This document shows positions 11,041 to 22,180 of a stretch of DNA of 64,000 bases, one piece after another. The stretch's first letter is position 1. Each line of letters starts with the position of its first letter. Position numbers and translations under genes: made by a program. The DNA is from Hydra vulgaris (lineage: Eukaryota; Cnidaria; Hydrozoa; Anthoathecata; Hydridae), in assembly GCF_038396675.1 (NCBI RefSeq), contig NC_088928.1, positions 17,352,001 through 17,416,000 on the forward strand, read 5' to 3'. The notes beneath the pieces were generated by a model. It did not search any database. It saw nothing but the letters and a program-made list of their open reading frames with translations, and was not told where the DNA came from.

Positions 11041-11300
11041 ACCGCCAACGTTTTTTTTATATCATTTTGGTTACAGAATGGCAATGTCGCCAACAACCAA
11101 AAAACAATGTTGGCCCAACGCTGTTTTATAAGTCAGCATTGCGTAATATTTTACATTGATTCTACGTTGTATTTTACGTTGTCGAAACGTTGAGTAAAGT
11201 ATTTTACGTTGTCGAAACATCTAAAGTTTAAGCATAAAAATTCTTTTTTATGCTTAAACTTTAGATGCTTTCGCATAACACTTGTGCAGCCTCCTTTACT
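11041..11300. repeat. ACGTTG-rich short repeats and a 23-bp-arm hairpin
   Basis: ATTTTACGTTGTCGAAAC occurs twice with a 29-bp period (about 11171 and 11200). CAATGTTG/CAACATCG-type motifs are scattered through 10998-11135. A perfect hairpin CATCTAAAGTTTAAGCATAA (arms 11218-11240 and 11245-11267) ends the block. It may be a small MITE nested in the hAT element. Confidence 0.6.
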
Positions 11301-11642
11301 TGTTACAATGACGTTACATATTTGACATTAAGCAGTATCATTTACTTTGCACTTAAAGAAATGCTCCCAAACAGGAGCATTGCTTTTAAATTCTTAAAAA
11401 GCTATTTTGAAATTGTTTTTTTAAATTGCTTTGAAATATTATTAAGCTTCAAACTGCAATAGTTTCAAACTATGTGAAGGCTATAATGGTATCCAACATC
11501 AATATTATAAAAAGTAATTTTATATAAAAAAAACAAACGTGAACCGAATATCCAAACCAAGTAGCTCCGGATCTCAAAAAATGGTACAGGTACCCGGGTA
11601 TTTGGTTGCAGATCTTGGATTTGACAATGCCCTATTATAAAC

Positions 11643-12246
11643 ACCCGTTTATTAATTTTGAAGTAAAATAGTTTCGCAAATGTTTTAATTTAAAAAATAA
11701 TTTTTTTCTTCTTTAAAACGTTAAAACATCAGTCTCTATATCATAGATTAAATTTTATGAAACCAATTAGATAATTTAATTTTTAGTTTTAAGAGAAAAG
11801 ATGTATTTTTGTTCAAAAGAATTTAACAAATGAAATTTCTTTTGTGAAATAAGTATTTAAAGCGTACTCAATTACTTTTAGTTCGCGTTAATGTTATATG
11901 CTGAAGCCATTAAAATGTAGAAAAAATTTGTTCGTGGAAAACAATAAAAGAAGCAATATAAAATTGATCTTTTTTATTGTTTAAAAAAAAACACATCTTA
12001 TCCAACGGACGTACTCGGTTAGAGGTAATAAATTTCGTGTTCATATGGAAAAAAAAACATCTCACACAAGCGCACAAAGATGCAAAACCTTAAAAAAGAG
12101 GCCGTAATTCAAAGTTTTTAAAATACCAATAACCTAGCCATGTTGCTAGGTTAACTTTTTTGTTTTAAATCCATACTTACGTTTACATTTTTATCTATTT
12201 ACATAGAAACGAAATTTTTGAAACAAGCCATTCTTTCATGTGTTTT
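11643..12246. other. Intergenic, nothing recognised
   Basis: AT-rich, no ORF or repeat that I can name. Confidence 0.45.
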
Positions 12247-12254
12247 ATCTCTGC

Positions 12255-12428
12255 CAGTGCCGGTTTTAGCACTACCAGCGCCCTTGGTGAGATTTCAACA
12301 GCACCCCTAGCTCAATTTAACCCCATTCAATAAAAAGGCAAAGGGTAAAATAACCAATTAGTTTCGCCCCTCTATATTCGGCGCCCTGGGCCATTGCCCA
12401 ACCAGGCCCTACCCTAACGCCGCCACTG
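12255..12428. mobile_element. hAT-type MITE, 174 bp, 8-bp TSD with one mismatch
   Basis: The left end is CAGTGCCGGTTTTAG and the right end, read inward, is CAGTGGCGGCGTTAG. Flanks are ATCTCTGC (12247-12254) and ATCTCTAC (12429-12436). It is locally GC-richer than the surroundings, with CAGCGCCC and GGCGCCCTGGGCC blocks, and is non-coding. Confidence 0.85.
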
Positions 12429-12436
12429 ATCTCTAC

Positions 12437-12800
12437 CGTTAATAATGTACATGGGGTAGAAACCTTTTTTTTTTAATTTTCTATACTACCAATTGTATAC
12501 GACACTCTTAAAAAATCAGTCAAAATTATTAAGTTTTTATGATAATTTCAAAGGCTACATTTGATGCATTTGGCGCATGTTTTTGAGTATTATTGAAATA
12601 ATTTGATCTATTTCCAAAGAAACGAATTTTCTATTTTAATCATTTATACAAAAAAATTAATTTAAATAAGATTATGGTGTAAAGACGAAAAAATTATTTA
12701 TAAGTTTACATAAAAATAACATTGGTTAAAATATTCATTTAAAACTAATATTTTATTGATGAGTCATAATAATAGGCAGATCAACATCACTATTTTTTTA
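12437..12800. other. Intergenic, nothing recognised
   Basis: AT-rich, with homopolymer T and A runs. Confidence 0.4.
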
Positions 12801-12804
12801 ATTA

Positions 12805-13130
12805 TTGTAATAGTTTACAAAAAAACCTCTTTCTTCTTTGGCCTCTTCTACTTCGTCTGCCTCTTCTTCTTTATCGGCCGCTTTTTCTTTATTATTCACT
12901 AACTTTTTCAACTTGTATTTATTTGGTTCGCTATTTCCTTGTTTTCATATTCGGAAACACTTGTTGGATAATTTTGTGTTTCAACTTTACTTTTTTCTTG
13001 CAACTCTACAAGTGGAAGCATTTCGCCTGGGAATTTGAGTCACTTTGATAATGCTTTGTTATTTCTTTCAAATATTGTTGAAATAACAAGTTCACTTTTT
13101 TTCTAATCATTTATTAACATATCTCTTTTT
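12805..13130 (-). pseudogene. Possible decayed coding sequence with acidic low-complexity end
   Basis: On the minus strand a segment reads FPGEMLPLVELQEKSKVETQ and continues to EYENKEIANQINTS before a stop. It is followed in another frame by KEKAADKEEEADEVEEAKEE. The amino-acid texture is coding-like, but I do not recognise a family. It may be part of an element or a dead gene. Confidence 0.22.
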
Positions 13131-13201
13131 TAATACATGATTCATTTTTCTAAATTATTTATCTGCATATTTCCTACATTCTTTGATTTTTCAGCTGTTT
13201 C

Positions 13202-13426
13202 TTTTTTTTTTTTATTACTATTATTATTTTTATTAGTTATTTAGATGTTCCAAAAAGTCCTAACGGTTGAAGAGCACCGCGGAAAAGCATTTAACCAGGA
13301 AGTTCGCACCTCTTTCCTTTCAATATAAATTTCATTTATAACGCATATAAGGCTAGAACCTACTTCGAACCAGGGACCTCCAGTTCTAAAGCCAGAACTC
13401 CGACTTTCACACCACGGTTGCGATCT
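13202..13426 (-). repeat. tRNA-derived SINE (core shared, head diverged)
   Basis: On the minus strand the head holds a B-box-like CTGGTTCGAAGTAGG and an A-box-like CCGTGGTGTGAAAGTCGG. The body then shows AGGAAAGAGGTGCGAACTTC and CTGGTTAAATGCTTTTCCGC, followed by CGTTAGGACTTTTTGGAAC and an A-rich tail (the T run at 13202-13213). Body and end match the SINEs at 4729-4858 and 24750-24944, but the head is clearly different. Confidence 0.75.
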
Positions 13427-14425
13427 ACTCATAAAACACCACAAAATCTTAAAAAAGAATATTTGACAAATATTTTTGACCAATATTGGATATTTTTTAT
13501 CAGAGCAAATTATGTTTTGCCTTAAATAAAACTTGCTAAGGCAATGAACGTCAATATGATTTGCAAATAACAGGATAGAACAATTTTAGAAAATTTTGAA
13601 AACAAATGATCATAGTTACTACTTATAGTTGCAAAAAAATAAATCAACAAAATACCAAAAAAAGTGTTTTTCAAAAAGGGCTCTCTAAAATTATTATAAT
13701 CTGCTTCACAATATTTTACCATAAAATTGTCCATACCAACTAAATAAGACATAAAATTTTACCCGTTAATAATAATTATTATTTTTACCTATTTATAATA
13801 ATTATTAATAATTATAATTATCATAAAATAACATCTTTTTTTTTTAGAAAATTTCCGGGAAATTTTCATCCCTAATTAAAGTACCTTTTTTAAACATCAG
13901 GAAGTCTTCGTATATTTTAAGCTGAAATATTATCATTCATTTTATAAAAAAGCAAACTCACTCTTCATTAAAATTTTTAGTGCTTTAGAAAATAAGCCAG
14001 AATTAGGACGCGGCCAGAAATAGATAAGTTTACCCTAATGTAAGTTATCATATTTTTATCTCGCTTATTCTCTGTGATTACAAACATACAATTTTTCCGG
14101 TCCATAACATATTAAACTTGTTTAGTTATTTAAAACATGTTAAATATTTAAAAATTAGAGTTGAGTAAGAAAATATATACTGAAGGAAAACATTTTTTTT
14201 GGACCGAGGTATGCAATCTCTATATGGCATTTAGCCGGAGGATGATAAACCGCAATACCTAGTGAAAATGTTATATATTGTTAAATTTTTTCTTTTAAGT
14301 TAAACTATACATAATAATTTGTAAATCCATAAACTTCTTCTAACATTATTTTTGCGCAAACTTTTTTTGATATTATAACGTAAAAAAACTCACACCCTAA
14401 AAATCCACACCCTAAAAAACATGCG
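13427..14425. other. Intergenic, nothing recognised
   Basis: AT-rich, with several TAATAATTATTA tracts near 13760-13830. A CACACCCTAAAAA motif is directly repeated at about 14391-14417 next to the following ORF's stop. Confidence 0.4.
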
Positions 14426-14851
14426 TTACTCCAAATACGAAATTCTAATATCTGGTTTATCTTCTCCGTATTTTATATATTCTTTAAACTCATCTAGCGT
14501 TAAATTAAACTGATTCTCAGTATCTTCATTAGTATCGCCATTGTCATCTTCGCTATAAAAAGGATATATATTCAATATTAAGCGCTGTTCTTTATTATGA
14601 TTATTACCGCTGAGATGATAACGAACGTTTAAATTAAGACAATAGTTTAAGTATTTGCGAGTTAAACAATCCATTTCTTGGCAGCCATCTTGAGCAGTCT
14701 CTCTATAGACAATTATAGAATGGTAGTTTTCTTGATACTTTAATACTTCGTGGCATACTTTAGCTGCAGTCTTAATGTTGCTTTTTCTCATACACCATAA
14801 AACTTGATATTCTTCACTTTGAAGTAGTTTTTTATTTGACATTTTTTGCAT
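14426..14851 (-). CDS. Hypothetical protein, 141 residues
   Basis: This is the longest single ORF in the window that I cannot assign to a mobile element. It opens MQKMSNKKLLQSEEYQVLW, has a Cys-rich middle (WCMRKS, KVCHEV, QDGCQEMDCL, LNYCLNL), an acidic stretch (YSEDDNGDTNEDTEN), and ends IRISYLE. No signal peptide, membrane segment or known catalytic motif is seen. The ATG at 14851 is followed after three codons by a second Met. The ORF is uninterrupted in a region where most transposon genes are broken, which favours recent coding or selection, but a single exon of a longer gene or a species-specific ORF are both possible. Confidence 0.4.
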   Translation of the reverse strand: MQKMSNKKLLQSEEYQVLWCMRKSNIKTAAKVCHEVLKYQENYHSIIVYRETAQDGCQEMDCLTRKYLNYCLNLNVRYHLSGNNHNKEQRLILNIYPFYSEDDNGDTNEDTENQFNLTLDEFKEYIKYGEDKPDIRISYLE

Positions 14852-15241
14852 AAAATGTGAATTAATGTTTCAAAAGAACTATGAAAACTGTTGGAAAATT
14901 ATTTTTTAGTTTAAATTTTGTCAATAAATGTTTACAAATTATTAATTATGTTAATATTTTAATCCAATCAGGTATATTATAAATGCAAAGATTTGTTCCG
15001 CAAAACACTTTAATGACGCATCATCCAACGCTTTTTCTTTTAAATAGAGCATACAATATTTAAAAATGTCAAATAGACTCTAAAAGAAATATTCAAAATA
15101 TAAATAATCTAATGAATTATTAAAATTAATAATAAATAGTAAAATAATAGTTAAATAAAAAATAATTATGATAAAAAACAGTGAGCAAAACATTTCCAAC
15201 TTTGGTCATAATTAAGCAATCAGTTCTCACGTTTATTATAT
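14852..15241. other. Intergenic, nothing recognised
   Basis: AT-rich. It could contain the promoter of the preceding minus-strand ORF, but no motif is convincing. Confidence 0.4.
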
Positions 15242-15530
15242 AACCCTTATGTCTGTTTTACTCTTAAGAGTAAAACAGATATAAGGGTTTTGGTTATATA
15301 AAGTTTGTCGGTAAAATACGAACTAGGACATGTAAACTTTAGACAGCTTTATGTGAATAAAAAATTAAGCAGTTTTGTTCAAATTTTTATTCACCAAAGT
15401 TAAGCAGTTTACTAAGTAATTGCTTAGCTTTACGTGAATAAAAACTTTATGAAAACTCTATAAGTTTTTATTCACGTAAAGCTGACCAATTACTAAGTAA
15501 AAGTAAAAGCTCATTTTTATTCACCCGGCC
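15242..15530. repeat. Cluster of nested inverted repeats built on GTGAATAAAAA
   Basis: A palindrome at 15242-15289 (AACCCTTATGTCTGTTTTAC with one mismatch in 24 bp arms) is followed by GTGAATAAAAA/TTTTTATTCAC motifs in alternating orientation at about 15353, 15385, 15434, 15465 and 15513. Two of them form a hairpin at 15426-15483 with arms AGCTTTACGTGAATAAAAAC. AAGCAG and ACTAAGTAA are also repeated. The block is probably a small fold-back element. Confidence 0.75.
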
Positions 15531-15539
15531 TATTTTATC

Positions 15540-17104
15540 GTCAGCTCGGAATTCTAGTGTCGTATCAAAAATTTATTAAAATTATATATAAATATCTAAT
15601 TATGTAATTTTGTAATCTAATTATGTAAAAATCTAATAATCTAATTATGTAAATTTAAAGTTATATAAATGTAAAAAATTATTTTTATATATAGTTGCGA
15701 TTTAATTATACAAAATAACTTTTTTCATTAACATAATGTTACATCTACATATACTGGATATTTACATATTTATATATATTATATTTTTGAACACTTGCAT
15801 TTCGAGCTGACAATATCTTAAAAACTTATCTACAGAATTATTTTATTGATTTAAGTTTAAATAAATTTATATATTATTATTTTGTATATTATCGGAAGTT
15901 TTAGTTGGAAAGTGTCTAGTCAAGACCATATTCTAAAAAATAACTAATAAACTTTATCAACTAGCAATAAAATTATGGCTCGCAAAAAAAGTTTTCATTT
16001 TTAAGTAGTTGTTTTCAGTTTGCGGTTCATAGTTTACTTAATCCGTAAATAAGCACTTTTAAGAAAAAAATTATATTTAGTGTCGTAAAAAAGTCAATTT
16101 TTACACCGCTGATCATATCTTATCATGGTAGCTGTCAAACTCTTTAATTATGACTATTAATAGAACTCATACAATTTGTATGTAGCTTTTTGAGAAAACT
16201 GAGTTACATTATTTATAACTTTATTTTTTTTGAGGGTATTTTTTCAACAATTATACATCTAGATTTGTGATGCTGATAATAATATTTACACAACTTTTTA
16301 TAAAATATACTGATAAATGGCACTAAATGAAGTGCAAAGTTGGTAATTGATGATGTGATAGACATACATCATTAATGACCAATAAGATCACCATTCACAA
16401 AAAGGTTGCTTTCTACCCGTTTGCTCGTATTTCCTAGCCATCAGTTCAAACCTTCAGTTTATCTTATTTAAGTTAATAAAATATTCTATTAACTTAAATA
16501 AGTTCATAAAATAAATATAATATTACTTAATATTTATATTTGTAAAAACAACTTAACTATTTGTAGTTCGCTAACAAAGTTTGAATTTTATGGTTTGCAG
16601 TTTTTGGTTTGCTTTTTACCAATTACCCTTTAAATGTTAAATTATACTTCTGAAAATTCATTTTCTAAACAAAAAGTGCAAATTATACTTCTGAAAATTC
16701 ATTTTCTAAACAACGATAACTATTTAGAATTACATCAGAAAGTTATCTAATAAAAATTAAAGGAATAAAATTATTTTTTGCCGAAGAAATTACTTAAATA
16801 TATTGATTTGGATGTTTATCAGAAACAGTTTAGAATATCTTTTTAAAAGGTTTTCACTCTTTTTGACGTTATTCATTTTAAATGTTTGACGCAACTTCTA
16901 CGTTTTAATCCGAAAAATATTGCTTTATGATCTTATTCATAACTTTGATGTTGATGGCAAATTAATTTTTACATGATATTCAATTCTAAAACTTTAATAT
17001 TGTGGTTTAGATTCAACTTGCCTAGATGTAGCCGACTTAAACGTAAGACATTGAGCTTTTGATCAACTAATTTCTCACATCCCATATTGAGTCAAATAAC
17101 ATAC
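15540..17104. other. Intergenic with short repeats
   Basis: No coding similarity is recognised. It contains a hairpin at 16463-16502 (CTTATTTAAGTTAATA arms, 8-bp loop) and a direct repeat at 16639-16713 (two copies of about 34 bp starting AAATTATACTTCTGAAAATT, period 41). Confidence 0.5.
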
Positions 17105-17900
17105 TGTCAGACAATCAATACAGTTTCCGATCCTCTCAATACAGTTTCCGATCCCTCAAGCTGACTTGCTAACTGCTAAGAGTAAAAGATTTTATCGTAC
17201 ATTAGATGGAGGCGGCGAAGCTAGGACTATATATAAAATATCTAAAGCTTTTGACAAAGTTTGACATGCTGGGCTTCTCCATAAGCTTGTTTCCTATGGT
17301 GTATTTAGGGAAGTTTTTGAGATTTTCAAGTCGTTTCTTTCTAACCGCCTCAAAGGCCAACACTCTTCTTCATTCCCAGTAACTTCTGGGGTACCAAGAC
17401 TCTAATTTTGATCCTGTTATGTTTCTTATCTCCATTAATGATCTTCCTGCCAATCTTACATCTAAAGTAGCTCTTTTTGCTTATGACTCAACTTTATACT
17501 TCTGTCTTGACAAAAAGTCTTCTCTATTTAAACGCTTAAAATAGGCAACTGATCTTGAATCTGATATCACTTCTGCAACAGATTGGGGCTTACAGTGGCT
17601 TGTAAATTTTAACTCCAACAAAACTCAGTTATCTTTTTTCTACAAATACTATCATAGTCGCTGCTCAAAAGAGTAATCAGTTATCTAGTCATGCTCTAAA
17701 AAATTTTATGCGTCTAATTTTTTTAACCCTGACTTCAACTCTTTGGAACTTTCTCCGTTTTTCATATTTTCAGGACTCATAAAACCTACAACTTTTCAAG
17801 TCTTCTGTCAATCATTTCCTTGCTCTATAACTCTATTCTTTTTTTCCTAGTAACTCTCAACTTAATAGTGGTTGCTTGCAGCCATGTTAGGAAAGAATGA
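17105..17900 (+). pseudogene. LINE reverse transcriptase relic (different family)
   Basis: A decayed RT reads in mixed frames: KISKAFDKV-HAGLLHKLVS (about 17240-17300, catalytic block A), FEIFKSFLSNRLKGQHSSSF (17310-17370), PVTSGVPR (about 17380), a LFLISINDLPANLTSKVALF-like stretch (about 17420-17480), and a LQWLVNFNSNKTQLSF-like segment (17590-17640). The YSFRSS segment at about 17120 is tandemly duplicated (CAGTTTCCGATCC). The wording resembles Hydra CR1/RTE-like RTs but differs from the copies at 4870 and 7780. It has many stops and frameshifts. Confidence 0.7.
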
Positions 17901-19671
17901 GAATAATAAAATAAAAAAAAACATACCCCAACACTTCGATAAGATCTTTGTTAAATTTCTTTATTCATGATATGCCATAGATATACACGATCATTAAGTA
18001 AATAAAAATCAGTTCGCTGTTCGCAAAGTTCACAATAACGCAAAAATTTCACTGCATTAAAATGTGTTAAGATTATTTAACTTTTTTTCATAAGCAAAAG
18101 ATAAATTCTTCAAAACTGTAATTAATTGTTTTGGGACCGAGCCCGTAACTTTTTTATTCATAAATTAACGAAGTCTTCTCCAATATTCAAGTTTAAAATA
18201 ATAAACGGTGGAAAAAAAATGACAAAGAGCAATTTGAAACTCGTTGTTATAAATTTTATTTTTGGTTACGAGCTTAGAACCGAGCTTAGCGACAACTTAA
18301 GTTACTCTTATGTTTATTAATCGATAAACTTTCATCTATTTTACACAACTAAGCATTTAAATTGAGTTTGTTTTTTGGATAGCAAGACTTTCAAAAATCT
18401 GTTACAATCGTCTACTTGAGTTTAAGTAGCTCTTCTGTGAATTACACTTGCGAAAAGTTACCTTATGTAACGCAATATACGAAAAATAAAACTTTTGCCT
18501 GAATGACTTGGAGTAAGAAACTTGCAAATCAATTTTCATCTTCATCTCATCTAAAAATAACTTTTGCAACAGTTCTTTACGAAAGCTTTTAAAATTTTTC
18601 AATGATAATCAAATTATATTTATTAGTAAAATCAATTTTTTTAATTATTAAACACAGAAGGTCTTTCATATATAATCTTCAGCTGCGTATCAAATTCATA
18701 TAATTAAACGCAGCTGAAGATTTATATAAATACCCTTTTATTATGGTTTTTACTAATAAATATATTTTGCTCACCTTCTTTTTAACTTTTCCCTGTTTTT
18801 GTCAATTTAACTACCTTGTAAGCACAATACGTTTTTAAACGTTCTTTGGAAGTTTTCATTAGGATTAAACCTAATAAAAAATGTTTAAAAAACGTTTTAA
18901 AAAACGTACCGTGCTCTAAACTATCGATGGTTTATTACGATATCGTAATAAACTTTTAATCATTTGTTTTTATGAAAGGCTATATAAAACATGGGTTCAT
19001 TTTAATCTAGATTTAGTAGTTAAAACTTTATTTTATGCTGATTACAACAATTTTTAAAAACAATAAACTAATTAAAATTGAATCATTAAACTAATTAGGA
19101 TACTTGACGTTAAAATCGTCAATTAAAAACTTGAAAAAAAAAAAATACAAGTAGGCAAGGGTAGTTTGGTATTTACGATTTGATTAAGTTAGATAATAAA
19201 GTAATAGAAATCATAAAATTTCTTTAAGTTTGGGGTAGGGTAAGGTAATGTTGGTTTAAGGGGTAACGTGGGTCTAATTAACATTTATCAGTTTTTCAGA
19301 AAAAAGGCTTCAGACAGGCAACAATAAATACCTTTAAAGTGTAAGTTAGTATTAATTAGAAGTCTGTCTATGTTTCTGGATTCATTTTTCTAGAGTTATG
19401 TTGCTATTGATTCATTAAGATGATAATTAAAGATGTAATGATATCCTGTTTTCAATTAAAACTAGTAGGTAATGCAGGGTAGCAGTTTTGAAGGATTTCT
19501 CATTTTTGTAGGATAATAAATCTCTTATATATAAAAATTTATTAGTTTTATCATATTATTGTAATTATATGATTGTAAAGATTGAGGAAAAGAAATATCT
19601 TGTTGTTGTTTTTGTTGAAAGTATTGTTATTCATTTTTGAATTTTTTTATTTAGCCTTTCATAGCATACTA
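17901..19671. other. Intergenic with palindromes
   Basis: There is no recognisable gene. It contains a hairpin 18675-18721 (ATCTTCAGCTGCGT arms), a perfect 24-bp palindrome 18930-18953 (GTTTATTACGAT and complement), and a G-rich stretch 19140-19290 with repeated GGGTAGTTTGG / GGGGTAACGTGGG motifs that may mark the end of the adjoining pogo element. Confidence 0.5.
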
Positions 19672-21056
19672 TGCCACGTTTTTACAAAAATACTGAGAGC
19701 CAATTTTTAAAAGCTATAGTAGCTATCAATTGTGGTTTGCCATACTAAAAAACATCAGCTATTCACGAGGTGCCAGTTGGTACTTTGTATAACAAGATTA
19801 ATGAAATTAATTTAAAAACATTGTAAAACTAACAGTTTTTACAAATATACAAGAATTAGCAATTCTACAACATGTTATTGCTGTTGCTGCTTGGGGTTTT
19901 CCTTTATATATTATGGATCTTCGTGTTTTAGGAAAGTTAAATTTTTGATATTGAGGGCAGAATTGTTCCTGATTTTTATAAAAGTTTTCTAGAAAGATCG
20001 TGGGCTCTTTGTTTTTTAAAACGTCATAATGCTGTCTCATTTAACAAGTCAGAATATTAAAGAGTCTCAGGCATCAGTTTCATATTAAGTTAATAAAATC
20101 ATTGATAATTTAAAAACTACATCAAAGCATAATAATGAAAATAAATTTCTTTTTGTAATACTTTCAATTACGTTGAAACCAATTTGTCAGATAATTCTGG
20201 AACCAAACGATGTATGCTTAAAAGAGGGGTGGAGTATTCTAAACGTATTTAAAACAATAGTAAGAGTGCTACATCACCTAATGTACGATATAGTCAAAGT
20301 AAGTCAGGATGGTTTGATTCTGTTTGCTTTTCTGACTGGTTTGAGATCATTTTTGTCAGATTTGTAAAAGATCTAACTAAAGTTCTTATTGGTGATAGTT
20401 TAAGTAGCTATTTTAGTGAAAACTTAAGTTAGATGAAGAAGTAGTTTGTATGTTTGCTTAAATGCAAACTCTACCCATTTATTGCAACCACTTGATGTTG
20501 CATTTTACGGACCTCTTAAAAGACATTGAAGGAAAATACTTGACTTCGTGTTCAAAAAAAGCACAGAAAATTACAAAAGATAAATTTTTCTCTTTATTGA
20601 AAACTTTGTATACTTATATATTTTCATCAAATCAAGAGGTAAGCAGCAATTTAGTAGCTGGTTTTGAAAAATATGGTATTTACCCATTAAATGGTAGTAA
20701 TGTACTGAATCGTTTGCCAGATAAAAGTATTGAAACTGTTCAAAACAATGTTACGTAGCAGTAGTTAATTTACTTAAGCAATTGCGTCAAATTGATGTTG
20801 AGGGTAAAGAAAAGCAAAAACGAAAAAATAAAGTTCTTGTTGACCCTGGAAAAAATATTTCTTTAGAGGATTTTCAGGCAAAATTTAAAGGTATTCCATT
20901 TGCATCGTCCTCTGTAAAAGAAACCGTTGTTTCATCTGAATTGTCTAATATCTCTGTACATAAAAGGAAAAGTAGTGCTGACTCTTTTTATGCAGGCTTT
21001 GTTAAAACATATCCAAACGTACAAATATCCAATCAGTTGTTAAAACATTCCCATTA
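19672..21056 (+). pseudogene. pogo/Tigger-type transposase, decayed
   Basis: Blocks in order: ATG at 19672 with MPRFYKNTESQFLKAI and VPVGTLYNKIN (psq HTH, to about 19800); ELAILQHVIAVAAWGFPL and IMDLRVLGK (CENPB-type HTH, 19850-19930); a shifted SFLERSWALCFLKRHNAVSF (about 19980-20040). The DDE domain end follows with SGWFDSVCFSDWFEIIF (20305-20350), KVLIGDSLSSYFSENLS (second Asp, 20370-20430), LQPLDVAFYGPLKRH-like sequence (about 20487-20526), then KKAQKITKDKF and SNLVAGFEKYGIYPLN (to 20758). The tail 20782-21056 is lysine-rich. The first catalytic block is deleted. GGGGTAAC motifs occur on both sides (about 19259, 21315), but in the same orientation, so I do not call them TIRs. Confidence 0.75.
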
Positions 21057-21107
21057 AGTCAAAAAACTAGTTGGACGTTCATAATAAAATAATAATCTAT
21101 CGTTTTA

Positions 21108-21301
21108 GGAATAATAAATTTATGTGAACCCAGATTGTTGTTTTTATTGAATTTTAAAACAAAGCAATATAATTTTGAATGTGTAATATAAAATCTAATA
21201 ATAAATTTATATATACATATAATAGAATTTAATAATAAATTAATGCGAACCCAGACCGTTGTTTTTATTGAATATTAAAACAAAGCAATATAATTTTGAA
21301 T
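21108..21301. repeat. Tandem duplication, two copies of about 73 bp
   Basis: The segment AACCCAGATTGTTGTTTTTA plus about 50 further bases ending TATAATTTTGAATGT occurs at 21108-21181 and again at 21228-21301 with about five differences. It directly follows the pogo coding relic. Confidence 0.85.
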
Positions 21302-21450
21302 GTTATCTCATTTACGGGGTAACTTTGAATGGTTAATTAAATTAATACTAAACTGATTCTTTTCATTTAAATATTATTTTCAATTTGAGTTATATAAGAG
21401 TCAAACATAGCCCTTACATGCATTTTAATAAATTGCAAATGTTGCTAATA

Positions 21451-22178
21451 ACATGTTACAACTAAAAATCCGGACAAAATTTAATAATGAATATCTCTTG
21501 AACGAAGTTATCAATTTTTTAAATTTCAAAAGCAAACTAACAAAAAATTTGTATTTTACAAAATAAAATTTTCTATCAATCCATTTCGCCGAACATGGTC
21601 AACTCTTGTAAAGGTACTCGCCCCAAGCCTATGTACGCAATTTTGATTGATTTTTTTTTTACAATACTCTATTCAATTTTTTGGTTGGCGGAGATTTTCA
21701 GCTTACCAATTGTCTGAACACACCAATCTTGTATTTTCAGTCCAAATATCCTCGATTGGACGCAATTCGGGCACATTAGCAGGGTTTATGTCTCTCGGCA
21801 CATATTCAATATTTTCGATTTTTAGATAATCTTTTACTCTGTTTGAATAATATGCGGAGGCTTGATCAAGTCAAAACATAATTTTGTTGTTTTTATGAAC
21901 CTTGTTGATGAACTTCTTTAACTTAACCAAGCATTTGGAAAACTACACAATCTTGTCGACTGCTTGACCCGTAGGAGCGATGTAATGCTTCGAGACCCCT
22001 TTCTCTGATAAGGCTAAACTAATAATTTTGGCTCATACTTGCTTTTTCTTTTGAGTTGACTTCATTAGGAGTTGCGTCGGGATCAGAAGTATCCTTCGTT
22101 GTCAAAAAAATTATAAAACATTGTTAGACATTTAAATTGAAGTTACAAAGTTTGTCCGGATTTTTAGTTGTAATATGT
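21451..22178 (-). mobile_element. Tc1/mariner element, internally deleted, intact TIRs and TA TSD
   Basis: The left TIR ACATGTTACAACTAAAAATC and the right TIR (read inward ACATATTACAACTAAAAATC), extended by CGGACAAA on both sides, are nearly identical. TA flanks both ends (21449-21450, 22179-22180). At 728 bp it is about half the usual length of a mariner. Confidence 0.9.
21640..22110 (-). pseudogene. mariner-type transposase fragment
   Basis: On the minus strand, broken by many stops, the sequence shows GLEALHRSYGSSSRQ, then VKEVHQQ and, in another frame, a MCREI-TLLMCPNCVQ-type stretch that corresponds to PRD-NPANVPELRPIEDFW of mariners, followed by VQTIGKLKISANQK. The catalytic DDE/D residues are not all preserved. 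The N-terminal HTH is missing through deletion. It lies fully inside the TIRs at 21451 and 22178. Confidence 0.6.
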
Positions 22179-22180
22179 TA

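Larger units (their letters stand above)
7487..11634 (-). mobile_element. hAT transposon split by a LINE insertion, exact 8-bp TSD
   Basis: The left end TAGAGCATAACAGATC and right end read inward TAGGGCATTGTCAAATC are weak TIRs of the Ac-like TAGRG type. The flanking TTATAAAC at 7479-7486 and 11635-11642 is an exact 8-bp duplication. Inside, a LINE (about 7765-10600) interrupts the element. The transposase remnant lies at 10610-11040 on the minus strand. Removing the LINE would leave about 1.3 kb, so the hAT copy had also lost much of its own coding region. Confidence 0.8.

Noticed and set aside
19807..20040. 77-codon minus-strand ORF
   Set aside because: The plus strand reads as a pogo CENPB-like region (AAWGFPL, DLRVLGK).
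19259..21330. GGGGTAAC motifs as pogo TIRs
   Set aside because: They occur in the same orientation on both sides, not inverted.
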